NCBI RefSeq assembly: GCF_000621725.1
Contig: NZ_KK211333.1
Coordinates: 73,181 to 137,180 of the forward strand
Source of the DNA: Xylanibacter brevis ATCC 19188
Lineage (GTDB): Bacteria; Bacteroidota; Bacteroidia; Bacteroidales; Bacteroidaceae
Direction of reading: 5' to 3'
Length of the DNA: 64,000 nt
The notes below the pieces were generated by a model that saw nothing but the letters and a program-made list of their open reading frames with translations, had not been told where the DNA came from and did no database searches. Of the stretch, positions 1 to 7,413 are shown piece by piece. The position numbers and the translations under genes were made by a program. Numbering within the stretch: position 1 is the stretch's first letter; each line of letters begins with the position of its first letter.

Positions 1-353
1 ACAATCTTCATCCCATCAGGGAACTTGATGCTGATGGAGATCTTTTTGCTGATGTTAGCCACCCGGTCAGCAGGATACTTAAAGGGATGCCTTACAGGAT
101 CATGCACCTTACTCTCCTCACTAACCTTTGCTGCTTCTGACTGAATCTCCGCCTCTTCTTCAGCGGGCATTCCAGTCACAGTTATCGGATAAACATTCTT
201 ATGCGTCTTTCTGTACCACTTGTCGAAAGTAGGGAAGTCAACTCCGTGCTTTGTGCAGAATTCCTCTATCGAGATATTCTTCGGGAGGCCCTCAGCCTGG
301 TACAAAAACCAAAGGCTCTCAAAATCTTTACTGCTATATACCATTTGTCTCAT
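1..353 (-). CDS. IS66-family accessory protein (TnpA-like), 3' end outside window
   Basis: This is an open frame of about 117 codons that starts at an ATG at 353 and runs off the window at position 1 without a stop. It opens with MRQMVYSSKDFESLWFLYQ, followed by ISIEEFCTKHGV and FDKWYRKTHK, and then a segment reading ISIKFPDGMKI. That combination is typical of the small helix-turn-helix accessory protein that precedes tnpB and the DDE transposase tnpC in Bacteroidetes IS66 elements. The family assignment comes from recognition of the motif pattern and not from a search. The rest of the element should lie before the window. Whether it is intact cannot be seen from here. Confidence 0.8.
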   Translation of the reverse strand, partial: MRQMVYSSKDFESLWFLYQAEGLPKNISIEEFCTKHGVDFPTFDKWYRKTHKNVYPITVTGMPAEEEAEIQSEAAKVSEESKVHDPVRHPFKYPADRVANISKKISISIKFPDGMKI

Positions 354-420
354 TCTTAAAACGAGCCCAAAGGTATCATTTTCCCATTTCATGCACAATA
401 CGTCAAAATTGACAGTTTAC
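1..420 (-). mobile_element. IS66-family insertion sequence, one end only
   Basis: The accessory gene reads outwards from this end. Read on the minus strand, the sequence beginning at 420 is 5'-GTAAACTGTC, and IS66 terminal repeats are known to begin with GTAA. That places a plausible element boundary at 420. The next 8 bases, AGGTATTT at 421-428, would then be the target duplication, since IS66 makes 8-bp duplications. The matching far end is outside the window, so the boundary is an inference. Confidence 0.6.
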
Positions 421-430
421 AGGTATTTAA

Positions 431-482
431 ATATTTATACATAATATTATATATTATAATATATAATATTATGTATAAATAT
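431..482. repeat. 52-bp perfect AT-only-like palindrome
   Basis: The arm at 431-456 is the exact reverse complement of 457-482, with no loop between them. The sequence is almost entirely A and T, with one C and one G. It begins ten bases outside the predicted IS66 boundary. Such a sequence can extrude as a cruciform or act as a hairpin in RNA. It is not followed by a clear T-tract beyond its own bases, so a terminator role is uncertain. Confidence 0.9.
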
Positions 483-521
483 CAATAGGCTAGTTTAACG
501 CAAACTTTTGATTTTCGAAAT

Positions 522-544
522 GGTACGATGGTACGATGGTACGA
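522..544. repeat. 8-bp direct repeat, nearly three copies
   Basis: GGTACGAT occurs at 522-529 and 530-537, with a third partial copy (GGTACGA) at 538-544. It lies between the palindrome and the HU-like gene promoter. It may be simple slippage sequence. No function is visible. Confidence 0.7.
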
Positions 545-616
545 AACCAGGACAAGGCAGGTGGCAAACACAAAAAGTGCTTATAGAAAAATACATCAAA
601 ATAATTACCAAAACAT

Positions 617-647
617 TTGCGTATCTCATATATTTTTTGTACCTTTG
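617..647 (+). promoter_or_regulatory. Promoter of the HU-like gene
   Basis: TTG at 617-619 and TACCTTTG at 640-647 are separated by 20 bp. This fits the Bacteroidetes -33/-7 consensus (TTG, 19-21 bp, TAnnTTTG). Transcription would start near 652. Confidence 0.7.
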
Positions 648-756
648 TATTGTCATTAAGAAATAGTAAATCATGAGTTTTCTAGGGGCAAATGAGCGCT
701 TTTCTGAGGGCAAACGAATCATTAACTTTCTAACCATTAAAAACACACGAAAAATT

Positions 757-1203
757 ATGGCAAAACTTAGAATCAAAAAGTATGTGAACCAGGTGAAGAA
801 CTCGAAGATGTTCGGTAAGTGGTACGGACGCGTGAACTACAACGAGACGCTCTCTACCGACGACCTGTGCCGCCACATCTCCAAGCACGGTACCATCTAC
901 ACCTCCGATGTGGTGAAGGGTGTCATCGAGTGCTTCGTGCTCTGCTTCGAGGAGCTGCTGCACGAGGGCTACAAGATCAAGCTCGACGGTCTGGGCACGT
1001 TCTCGCTGAAGATGAGTACCTCGGGTGCTGGATCGGCGGAAGAGTTCGGAGTGCAGAACATCAGGCACCTGCAGGTGAAGTTCAACGGCGACAAGAAGAA
1101 GTTCTCGGAGTACGCTAGTCCTACGTTCATGAAGAACGCTCGCTTCGAGATTGTGCCGGATGCTAGCGAAAATGAAAAGGAGCAGGGGGAGAATGAGGAC
1201 TAA
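757..1203 (+). CDS. HU-like DNA-binding protein (TIGR01201 type)
   Basis: The 148-residue product resembles the Bacteroidetes 'HU-related' family, which bends or coats DNA as a dimer. Residues about 30-115 carry the HU-like fold, including the segment KLDGLGTFSLK, equivalent to the GFGTF signature of HU. The last 15 residues are acidic and probably disordered. The start at 757 (MAKLRIKKYV) matches where family members begin. An in-frame ATG at 673 would add 28 residues and would suit the predicted transcription start near 652 with a short leader, so the start is not certain. With 757 the untranslated leader is about 105 nt. The smalltalk mini-gene lies downstream, an arrangement commonly seen in this phylum. 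Confidence 0.85.
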   Translation: MAKLRIKKYVNQVKNSKMFGKWYGRVNYNETLSTDDLCRHISKHGTIYTSDVVKGVIECFVLCFEELLHEGYKIKLDGLGTFSLKMSTSGAGSAEEFGVQNIRHLQVKFNGDKKKFSEYASPTFMKNARFEIVPDASENEKEQGENED

Positions 1204-1449
1204 CAGACCTCTCCCCATCCCTCCCAAGGGGAGGTTTGGCCTGCTTCGCAGGGAAATTTTTCAAAATTGAAAACAAAATTTCTCATTTTTATTTTCTTTC
1301 TCGCCTGACACAAGCCGAAGGGATATAAATCTCTGTTTAATTTTGAATCAAATTTTGAATAATTTGACTTTCCCTGTCGGCCGTCGAGCTAAACCTTCCC
1401 GCCGCAGGCGGCCCCAAATCGTAATTAACCAAATTAACCGAATAATACT

Positions 1450-1548
1450 ATGAAGAAACTGGAAACTTGGAAGTTCGTATTGCAAACTGTTATCGCCATC
1501 CTTACGGCGATCGCCACCAGCCTCGGCGTGGCTAGTTGTATGAATTAG
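1450..1548 (+). CDS. Smalltalk protein (32-residue mini-protein)
   Basis: This is a 32-codon gene beginning MKKLETWKFVLQTVIAILTA and ending in CMN. It has a short basic N-terminus followed by one hydrophobic helix (about residues 9-29) with a Cys near the end. This matches the family named 'smalltalk protein', which is found next to HU-like DNA-binding genes in Bacteroides and Prevotella and has no assigned function. It follows the HU-like gene by about 250 nt. The inferred location is the inner membrane. Confidence 0.8.
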   Translation: MKKLETWKFVLQTVIAILTAIATSLGVASCMN

Positions 1549-1935
1549 GAACCCCTCCCCATCCCTCCCAAGGGGAGGGGAGTGGCTGCGGAGTCCTTGG
1601 ATTTTCAACCGCACAGTACGAAAGATTCCCTTTTGAGGTATGTTCTATAAATTGCATATATCATCTGCTGAACTCCCCTCCCTTCAAGGGGAGGGGCAGG
1701 GGTGGGGTCTGTAACTTCATTGGCAGTTAGAACAATACTGACCCCACACCCCGACCCCTCCCCTACATGGGAGGGGAGCGGCTGCGCAAGGTTCAAGCTA
1801 AGGAATTACCCCCACCCCGACCCTCCCAAGGGGAGGGGGGAAGTAAGAAAAGTCTCCCCCTTGGGGAGATTTAGAGGGGGTGCTTTGCGCCGCAGGCGCA
1901 CCACTTCTCACCTCTCACTTCTCACTTTAAACAAT

Positions 1936-1972
1936 AAACAGCGCACCGATTCAGGGGTGCGCTGTTTGTTGT
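1936..1972. terminator. Rho-independent terminator, 12-bp stem
   Basis: AAACAGCGCACC at 1936-1947 pairs perfectly with GGTGCGCTGTTT at 1956-1967 across an 8-nt loop, with a T-rich sequence after it. It could end transcription from the HU-like/smalltalk side. In the other direction it is preceded by A-rich sequence and could also serve tatC. Confidence 0.75.
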
Positions 1973-2012
1973 TTAGGAGGGGGAGGGGGTTAAGTCTCCC
2001 CCTCGGGGAGAT

Positions 2013-2774
2013 TTAGAGGGGGTTGCTCTTTTTGGAAATTTTGACAATGAAGATACTGATTTCGTAGAGCAGGGCGATGGGAAGTGATACAAGAAGAAGG
2101 GTGAAGACATCGGTAGTGGGGGTGATGATGGCTGCCACTACGAGGATGGCGACGATAGCATGGCGACGATAGTGGGTCATCAGGGTGGGGGAAATGACCC
2201 CCAGACGACCAAGGATGGCACAGACCACGGGCAACTCAAAGACGGCACCCATGACCAGACTCATGGATACGAGCGTGTCGGCATAGCTCTGAAGTGTGAG
2301 CATGTTGTCAACATCAGGGCTGACCTGGTAGGTGCCGAGGAAACGCACAGTGAGAGGGAATATGAGCATGTAGCACACGAGTGTGCCCAACATGAACATC
2401 AAATAGCCAGAGAGCGTGATCCACAGCGCAGCACGGCGCTCGTGGCGGTAGAGCCCTGGTGATATGAAACGGAAAAGCTCGAAAAGCACGTAGGGCGCAG
2501 CACATAGCAAGCCGGCATACAAGGCCATACGCATGTGTGTCATGAATTGTTCGGTGAGCCCCGTGTTGATTAGGTGGAGCGCAAACGGCTCGGTGTGCAG
2601 CCAGCGAAATGTGACAAACTGGCTGTTGCTCGGTGCCAGCACCAACGCAAAGAGCCAGTCCTTTAGGCAGAAGGCCACCGTGCCCACTGTTACTACCACG
2701 GCTAGCGAGCGCAGGATGACCCAGCGCAGAATGTCGAGATGCTGCCAGAAGGTGGCTGCCTCGTTATTTTTCAT
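2013..2774 (-). CDS. tatC: Sec-independent protein translocase TatC
   Basis: The product is a 253-residue multi-spanning inner-membrane protein. TatC binds twin-arginine signal peptides and forms the receptor core of the Tat export system for folded proteins. The sequence begins with a cytoplasmic segment containing [10 protein letters not shown], equivalent to the conserved 'HL.ELR' N-terminal motif. It then has about six hydrophobic helices, and the conserved [21 protein letters not shown] segment around the second and third helices. Length matches the family. Its start overlaps the end of tatA by 11 bp, so the pair is translated as one operon in the order tatA-tatC. No tatB is present nearby, which is usual for this phylum, where TatA serves both roles. 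Confidence 0.95.
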   Translation of the reverse strand: MKNNEAATFWQHLDILRWVILRSLAVVVTVGTVAFCLKDWLFALVLAPSNSQFVTFRWLHTEPFALHLINTGLTEQFMTHMRMALYAGLLCAAPYVLFELFRFISPGLYRHERRAALWITLSGYLMFMLGTLVCYMLIFPLTVRFLGTYQVSPDVDNMLTLQSYADTLVSMSLVMGAVFELPVVCAILGRLGVISPTLMTHYRRHAIVAILVVAAIITPTTDVFTLLLVSLPIALLYEISIFIVKISKKSNPL

Positions 2775-2976
2775 CCTTCTTGGCTTCGTCTTCGATGTCG
2801 GCTTTCATGTCGCCCACTTCGTTCATGCCCTCTTTGAAGCTTTTCACGCCTTTGCCCAGGCCGCGCATCAGTTCGGGAATCTTAGAGCCGCCAAAGAGCA
2901 GCAGTACAACGAGGGCGATGAACAGCAGCTCTGGTGCGCCCAGTCCTAAGAGCAGTAATGTTTTTGTTGCTAACAT
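2764..2976 (-). CDS. tatA: Sec-independent protein translocase TatA
   Basis: The 70-residue product has one N-terminal membrane helix (about residues 4-29), a short hinge, an amphipathic helix, and an acidic/lysine-rich tail. This is the standard TatA architecture. The motif [26 protein letters not shown] is diagnostic of TatA/E proteins, including the FG before the amphipathic helix. TatA oligomers form the protein-conducting element of the Tat pathway together with TatC. The gene reads from a promoter region shared with the divergent TPR gene and overlaps tatC by 11 bp. Confidence 0.95.
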   Translation of the reverse strand: MLATKTLLLLGLGAPELLFIALVVLLLFGGSKIPELMRGLGKGVKSFKEGMNEVGDMKADIEDEAKKDEK

Positions 2977-3002
2977 AAAAATTATGATTTAAATCATCGG
3001 GA

Positions 3003-3039
3003 CAAAGGTACACATTTTAATTCTTTTTTCGTAACTTTG
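3003..3039. promoter_or_regulatory. Divergent promoter -7 elements for tatAC and the TPR gene
   Basis: On the minus strand TACCTTTG occupies 3010-3003. On the plus strand TAACTTTG occupies 3032-3039. Both match TAnnTTTG and sit at suitable distances from the starts at 2976 and 3065. No good -33 TTG is present at the normal spacing, so the call rests on the -7 elements. Confidence 0.5.
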
Positions 3040-3064
3040 CAACCAAATTTTTAAGCTTTTAATC

Positions 3065-3943
3065 ATGGGATTCAGGAAAACATTGTTGGGTGGGGTCGAC
3101 GAAACCCCCGAGGAAGATAAGAAAAACGCCGATGCCAAGCAGTTTGATCTGCTGAAATACGACGGTGTGAAGGCTATGCGCATAGGGCAGTTTGACTATG
3201 CCGTGAAGTGCTATCGCGAGGCGCTGAAGATACAAGACGACCTGGAGGTGCGCGACTACCTGTCGCAGGCACTCATCCGCCAGGGGCAGTTGGCTGAAGC
3301 CATCACCGAGCTGAAAGCCCTCTACCAGCAGACCCCCGACAATGTAGAGGTGCTGCTGCAGGCCGCCCATGTGGCCTATATGCAGGAAGACTACGACGAG
3401 ATGGATACCCTCTGTCAGCAGGCGCTGCAGGTGGACGAGACCCATCCTCGCGTACATTATTTATATGCACAGGCCTGCGCTGGTCGTGGCGACATCATTG
3501 GCGCCATAGCTCGCCTGACCAAAGCCGTGGTGCTAGACCCCGACTTTGCCGATGCCCGCCTGCTGCGCGCCCAGGTGCTGACCAAGATGGGCGAGGTGAA
3601 GGGTGCCAAGGAAGACGTGGACTGGCTGATGGCTCGCCACGCCGACCACGAAGACGTGGTACTGGCTGCCGCACGCCTGGCACAGGCCGAGGGACAGGCC
3701 GACGAGGCACTGCAGCTCTACACCCGCCTGATAGACATGAACCCCTTCCACCTGGAGGCCTACCACGAGCGCGGCCGACTGCGCTATGAGGCAGGCGACA
3801 AGCAGGGTGCCGAGGAAGACATGCAGAAACTGCTGGAGCTGAACCCCAATGAACTAGCTGACGTCAGCGGCGACTATTCTGCCGAAGGCGTAGAACAGCA
3901 CATGAAACGCGTCTATTCAGCCATAAATCCATTTGGATTGTAA
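3065..3943 (+). CDS. Tetratricopeptide repeat protein
   Basis: The 292-residue product is made almost entirely of 34-residue TPR motifs from about residue 30 to 260. Examples are the stretch beginning DGVKAMRIGQFDYAVKCYREAL and later copies ending in DP or NP (VVLDPDFADARLLRAQ, LIDMNPFHLEAYHERGRLRYEAGD). TPR superhelices mediate protein-protein contacts. There is no signal peptide or membrane segment, so it should be cytoplasmic. The gene stands alone between the tat promoter and the aromatic operon leader. Its partner cannot be deduced from the sequence. Confidence 0.85.
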   Translation: MGFRKTLLGGVDETPEEDKKNADAKQFDLLKYDGVKAMRIGQFDYAVKCYREALKIQDDLEVRDYLSQALIRQGQLAEAITELKALYQQTPDNVEVLLQAAHVAYMQEDYDEMDTLCQQALQVDETHPRVHYLYAQACAGRGDIIGAIARLTKAVVLDPDFADARLLRAQVLTKMGEVKGAKEDVDWLMARHADHEDVVLAAARLAQAEGQADEALQLYTRLIDMNPFHLEAYHERGRLRYEAGDKQGAEEDMQKLLELNPNELADVSGDYSAEGVEQHMKRVYSAINPFGL

Positions 3944-3960
3944 AAAAACTCGGAAAAAGT

Positions 3961-3991
3961 TTGGCTGTTTGACGAATTTGTTATACTTTTG
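3961..3991 (+). promoter_or_regulatory. Promoter of the aromatic amino acid operon
   Basis: TTG at 3961-3963 and TACTTTTG at 3984-3991 are spaced by 20 bp, matching the Bacteroidetes promoter consensus. Transcription would begin near 3996, about 24 nt before the leader peptide start codon. Confidence 0.75.
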
Positions 3992-4019
3992 CACCCGATA
4001 ATTACAATTAGTAACAAAA

Positions 4020-4094
4020 ATGACGAATTTTAATGCATACTTCTATTTTTATTATTACTTTACAAGCAATTGTGAAGCGGGTAGTCGTATGTAA
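4020..4094 (+). CDS. Phe/Tyr-rich leader peptide of the aromatic operon
   Basis: This is a 24-codon frame from ATG at 4020 to TAA at 4092-4094. Codons 4-14 encode FNAYFYFYYYF, so nine of those eleven residues are Phe or Tyr (four Phe, five Tyr). The frame lies between a consensus promoter and a rho-independent terminator just before pheA. This is the defining arrangement of a transcription-attenuation leader peptide, as in the E. coli pheA, his and trp leaders. Ribosomes short of charged tRNA-Phe or tRNA-Tyr would stall at 4038-4061. The stop codon lies only 11 nt past the antiterminator segment at 4072-4081. I am confident of the frame and composition. Translation itself is inferred. Confidence 0.9.
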   Translation: MTNFNAYFYFYYYFTSNCEAGSRM

Positions 4095-4168
4095 AATTAA
4101 ATAATTGAAAAATTGAAAAATTAAATAAGGCCCCGCTTCACGAAGAGTGAAAGTGGGGCTTCCTTTTT
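4072..4168 (+). promoter_or_regulatory. Attenuator: antiterminator and terminator of the pheA-tyrA operon
   Basis: GTGAAGCGGG at 4072-4081, inside the leader peptide frame, is the exact complement of CCCGCTTCAC at 4132-4141. The second segment is also the 5' arm of the terminator (4127-4141 with 4147-4162, then a T-run at 4164-4168). The two pairings exclude each other. A ribosome stalled on the Phe/Tyr codons leaves 4072-4081 free, so the antiterminator forms and the operon is read. A ribosome that reaches the stop codon covers that segment and the terminator forms. This mechanism is inferred from the sequence by analogy with known attenuators. Confidence 0.85.
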
Positions 4169-4173
4169 AGAAC

Positions 4174-5004
4174 ATGAAAAGAATAGCGATACAAGGCATC
4201 ACAGGGTCGTTTCACGACATCGCCGCCCATCAGTATTTCGAGGGCGAACAACTGCAGTTGATCTGTTGCAATACGTTTGAACAGGTGTTTGAGAACGTGC
4301 GACAAGACCCCACCGTCATCGGTATGGCTGCCATCGAAAACACCATAGCCGGTTCGCTGCTGCACAACTACGAGTTGCTGCGCGACAGTGGCACCACCGT
4401 GGTGGGCGAGCACAAGTTGCACATCACCCACTGCATCTGCTGTCTGCCCGAGGATGACTGGGACACCATCACCGAGGTACACTCGCACCCTGTAGCACTG
4501 ATGCAGACGCGCCACTACCTGGAGCACCACCCGCAGCTGCGCATCGTGGAGGGCGACGACACCGCAGGCTCTGCCAAGATGATAGCTGAAGGCCACCATC
4601 GCGGATGGGCCGCCATCTGTCATGCCGAGGCTGCCAAGCTTTATGGGCTGAAGGTGCTGGAGAACGGCATCGAGGACAATAAGCACAACTTCACCCGTTT
4701 CCTGGTGTGCTCGGCTCCGCAGAAGGCCGACATGCTGCGCCCTCTCGTAGAGAGCAACAAGGCCAGCATCGTGTTCTCGCTGCCCCACGAGGAGGGTTCG
4801 CTCTCGGCTGTGCTCGCCATCTTGTCGTTCTACAAGATCAACCTCACGAAGATACAGTCGCTGCCCATCATCGGCAAGGAGTGGGAGTATCTGTTCTATG
4901 TCGATGTGACCTATAGCGACCTCACGCGCTATCGTCAGGCCGTGGATGCCATCATCCCCCTGACGCGTGACCTGAAAATCTTAGGGGAATATAAGGCGAT
5001 TTGA
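4174..5004 (+). CDS. pheA: Prephenate dehydratase
   Basis: The product is a 276-residue monofunctional enzyme that converts prephenate to phenylpyruvate in phenylalanine synthesis. Residues about 1-180 form the dehydratase domain, with ENTIAGSLLHNYELL and the substrate-site motif NFTRFLV. Residues about 195-270 form an ACT regulatory domain. The usual Phe-binding motifs of that domain, GALV and ESRP, read GSLS and QSLP here, so feedback control by phenylalanine may differ from the E. coli enzyme. No chorismate mutase domain is present. That activity is fused to the DAHP synthase two genes downstream. The gene is first in the operon and starts 5 nt after the attenuator T-run. Confidence 0.95.
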   Translation: MKRIAIQGITGSFHDIAAHQYFEGEQLQLICCNTFEQVFENVRQDPTVIGMAAIENTIAGSLLHNYELLRDSGTTVVGEHKLHITHCICCLPEDDWDTITEVHSHPVALMQTRHYLEHHPQLRIVEGDDTAGSAKMIAEGHHRGWAAICHAEAAKLYGLKVLENGIEDNKHNFTRFLVCSAPQKADMLRPLVESNKASIVFSLPHEEGSLSAVLAILSFYKINLTKIQSLPIIGKEWEYLFYVDVTYSDLTRYRQAVDAIIPLTRDLKILGEYKAI

Positions 5005-5007
5005 AAA

Positions 5008-5047
5008 ATTGAAGGATTGAAGGATTGAAGGATTGAAGGATTGAAGG
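5008..5047. repeat. Five tandem copies of an 8-bp unit ATTGAAGG
   Basis: Perfect units lie at 5008, 5016, 5024, 5032 and 5040, immediately after the pheA stop. Degenerate copies follow at 5087-5104, and complementary CTTCAAT-type copies at 5159-5193 fall inside the next reading frame. Direct and inverted copies could pair in the mRNA between pheA and the aminotransferase gene. Confidence 0.9.
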
Positions 5048-5106
5048 ATTCTTGGCAGAGCCAAGCGGCGAAGCCGAGCGGAAAAATTGAAGAATTGAAA
5101 TAGTAT

Positions 5107-6345
5107 ATGGAAACAAAAGTAAATACAGGTAGTGAAGAAATTGGAAAGGAGAAGAGAACTTCAACTCTTCAATCTTTCAATTCTTCAATTTTACCAGCCG
5201 ACAGGCTGAACTTAGTTCAGGAATACTACTTCAGTAGAAAACTGAAAGAGGTGGCCCAACTAAACGCAGAAGGCAAGGATATCATTTCCTTGGCTATCGG
5301 CAGTCCCGATATGCCACCTTCTCAGCAAACCATTGAAAAACTTTGTGAGGTGGCCAACGAACCCTCGGCCCACGGCTATCAGCCCACGATGGGCACGCCT
5401 GAACTGCGCGAGGCTATGGCCCGCTTCTATAAGCGCTGGTACGGCGTGGATATAGACGGCAAGACAGAGGTGCTGCCACTGATCGGTTCGAAAGAAGGCA
5501 TCCTGCACGTGACGCTGGCCTTCGTGAACCCTGGCGACGAGGTGCTGGTGCCCAATCCTGGTTATCCCACCTATACCTCGCTGTCGAAGATACTGGGCGC
5601 CAAGGTGGTGAACTATAATCTCTGCGAGGACAACGGATGGCAGCCCGATTTCGACGAGCTGGAGAAAATGGATCTGTCGAAGGTGAAACTGATGTGGACC
5701 AACTATCCCAACATGCCCACGGGTGGACGCGCCCAGCGAGCCACCTACGAGCGACTGGTGCAGTTTGCCAAAGCCCATAACATCGTCGTGGTGAACGACA
5801 ATCCCTATAGCTTCATCCTCAGCGAAGAGCACCTCTCGCTGATGCAGGTGCCAGGCGCCAAAGACTGCTGCATAGAGTTCAACTCAATGTCGAAGAGCCA
5901 CAATATGCCCGGCTGGCGTGTGGGCATGTGTGTGTCTAACCCGCAGTTCATACAGTGGGTGCTGAAAATCAAAAGCAACGTAGATAGTGGCACCTTCCGC
6001 GGCATCCAGTTGGCAGCTGCCCAGGCTCTGGACAATGACGAGGCCTGGCATCGCGAATACAACATCGAGACCTATCGTCGCCGTCGCCAGTGGGCCGAGA
6101 AGATCATGGAAGCACTGGGATGCACCTACGACAAGAACCAGGTGGGCATGTTCCTCTGGGGGCGCATACCCGATGGCGTGCAGAACGTAGAAGACCTGAC
6201 CGAGCGTGTGCTCCACGAGGCCCGCGTCTTCATCACCCCAGGCTTCATCTTCGGCTCTAACGGCAATCGCTACATACGTATCTCGCTGTGTGCCAAGGAG
6301 GAAAAAATTAAACAAGCATTGGAAAGAATCAAAAAAGCAATATAA
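5107..6345 (+). CDS. PLP-dependent aminotransferase, probably aromatic
   Basis: The 412-residue product is a class I/II aminotransferase. It has the PLP-binding lysine in SMSKSHNMPGWRVG, the substrate and cofactor segments AIGSPDMPPS and NYPNMPTGGRA, and the C-terminal arginine region YIRISLC. Its place between pheA and the DAHP synthase-chorismate mutase gene suggests it transaminates phenylpyruvate, 4-hydroxyphenylpyruvate or prephenate to complete Phe and Tyr synthesis. Specificity cannot be read from the sequence. The first 33 or so residues are not part of the conserved fold, and codons about 18-29 are made of the intergenic CTTCAAT repeat (encoding STLQSFNSSIL). So either the true start is downstream or the repeat has been captured as an N-terminal extension. 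Confidence 0.85.
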   Translation: METKVNTGSEEIGKEKRTSTLQSFNSSILPADRLNLVQEYYFSRKLKEVAQLNAEGKDIISLAIGSPDMPPSQQTIEKLCEVANEPSAHGYQPTMGTPELREAMARFYKRWYGVDIDGKTEVLPLIGSKEGILHVTLAFVNPGDEVLVPNPGYPTYTSLSKILGAKVVNYNLCEDNGWQPDFDELEKMDLSKVKLMWTNYPNMPTGGRAQRATYERLVQFAKAHNIVVVNDNPYSFILSEEHLSLMQVPGAKDCCIEFNSMSKSHNMPGWRVGMCVSNPQFIQWVLKIKSNVDSGTFRGIQLAAAQALDNDEAWHREYNIETYRRRRQWAEKIMEALGCTYDKNQVGMFLWGRIPDGVQNVEDLTERVLHEARVFITPGFIFGSNGNRYIRISLCAKEEKIKQALERIKKAI

Positions 6346-6347
6346 TT

Positions 6348-7412
6348 ATGGAACTAGAATTATCACCATTGAATTTGCCTAGTGACAACGAACGTCCCTT
6401 CGTGATTGCAGGACCTTGCTCTGCCGAGACCGAGGAGCAAGTAATGACCACAGCTAAACAGTTGGCTATGAAAGGCTGCCACAACTTCCGCGCTGGCGTG
6501 TGGAAACCACGCACCAAGCCTGGTGGCTTCGAGGGTCATGGCGAACCTGCCCTGAAATGGCTGAAGCAGGTTAAAGAGGAAACCAAGATGCTGGTATCTA
6601 CCGAGGTGGCTACGCCCGAGCATGTGGAGCTGGCTTTGAAATATGGAATCGACATACTGTGGATTGGTGCCCGCACATCGGCCAACCCCTTTGCCATGCA
6701 GGCACTGGCCGACTCGCTTCAGGGCGTCGATGTACCCGTGTTTGTTAAGAATCCCGTGAACCCCGACTTGGAGCTTTGGATCGGAGCTCTGGAACGTCTT
6801 AATCAAGCTGGCGTGAAGCGACTGGGAGCCATCCATCGCGGTTTCTCGTCGTACGACAAGAAGATCTATCGCAACATGCCTATGTGGCAGATACCCATCG
6901 AGCTGCATCGCCGCATACCCGAGCTGCCAATCATCTGCGACCCATCGCACATCGGCGGACGTCGCGAACTTATAGCACCGCTATGTCAGCAGGCTATGGA
7001 CCTGGGCTTCGACGGACTCATCGTAGAGAGCCACTGCGACCCAGACAAGGCATGGAGCGACGCCGCTCAGCAGGTGACACCCGATGTGCTCGACTACATC
7101 CTCTCGCTGCTGGTGATTCGCGATGAGCACACCACCACAGAAGGCATCCAGCAGTTGCGCAAACAGATTGACGAGCTCGATAACCAGTTGATGGACCTGC
7201 TGGCCAAGCGTATGCGCGTATGCCGCGAGATAGGTCAGTATAAGAAAGAGCACAACATGACCGTGCTGCAGACCTCGCGCTACAATGAGATCTTGGCCAA
7301 GCGTGGTGCTCAGGGTTCCCTGCTAGGCATGGGTTCCGACTTCGTGGCCAAGGTTTTCGAGGGTATCCACGAGGAGAGTGTTCGTCAACAGATAGAAATT
7401 ATTAACAAATAA
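6348..7412 (+). CDS. Bifunctional DAHP synthase / chorismate mutase
   Basis: The 354-residue product fuses two enzymes of aromatic synthesis. Residues about 1-255 are a type I-beta 3-deoxy-7-phosphoheptulonate synthase, with PFVIAGPCSAETEEQ, FRAGVWKPRTKPGGFEG, GARTSANPF and CDPSHIGGRR. It condenses phosphoenolpyruvate and erythrose 4-phosphate. Residues about 265-350 are an AroQ-type chorismate mutase, with RKQIDELDNQLMDLLAKRM and the conserved lysine in IGQYKKEHN, which converts chorismate to prephenate. The mutase probably supplies both pheA and tyrA and may give feedback control of the synthase, as known for such fusions. The start is 2 nt after the aminotransferase stop. Confidence 0.93.
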   Translation: MELELSPLNLPSDNERPFVIAGPCSAETEEQVMTTAKQLAMKGCHNFRAGVWKPRTKPGGFEGHGEPALKWLKQVKEETKMLVSTEVATPEHVELALKYGIDILWIGARTSANPFAMQALADSLQGVDVPVFVKNPVNPDLELWIGALERLNQAGVKRLGAIHRGFSSYDKKIYRNMPMWQIPIELHRRIPELPIICDPSHIGGRRELIAPLCQQAMDLGFDGLIVESHCDPDKAWSDAAQQVTPDVLDYILSLLVIRDEHTTTEGIQQLRKQIDELDNQLMDLLAKRMRVCREIGQYKKEHNMTVLQTSRYNEILAKRGAQGSLLGMGSDFVAKVFEGIHEESVRQQIEIINK

Positions 7413-7413
7413 A

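Larger units (their letters stand above)
1204..2032. repeat. Cluster of GC-rich REP-like intergenic repeats
   Basis: Apart from the smalltalk gene and a terminator, this region is filled by related imperfect inverted repeats built from CTCCCC / GGGGAG blocks. Copies lie at about 1206-1236, 1550-1590, 1673-1715, 1740-1795, 1808-1840, 1850-1880 and 1972-2030. Several have an AAGGGGAGG arm and a tail such as GGGGTGGGGTC or GAGCGGCTGCGC. Similar copies recur at 11.0-11.16 kb and 46.97-47.10 kb. I see no convincing protein-coding sequence inside the cluster. Confidence 0.8.

Noticed and set aside
1702..2016. Proline/arginine-rich frames in the REP-like cluster
   Set aside because: The apparent peptides (repeated PHPDPSPTWEGSG-like text) are translations of the repeats and appear on both strands.
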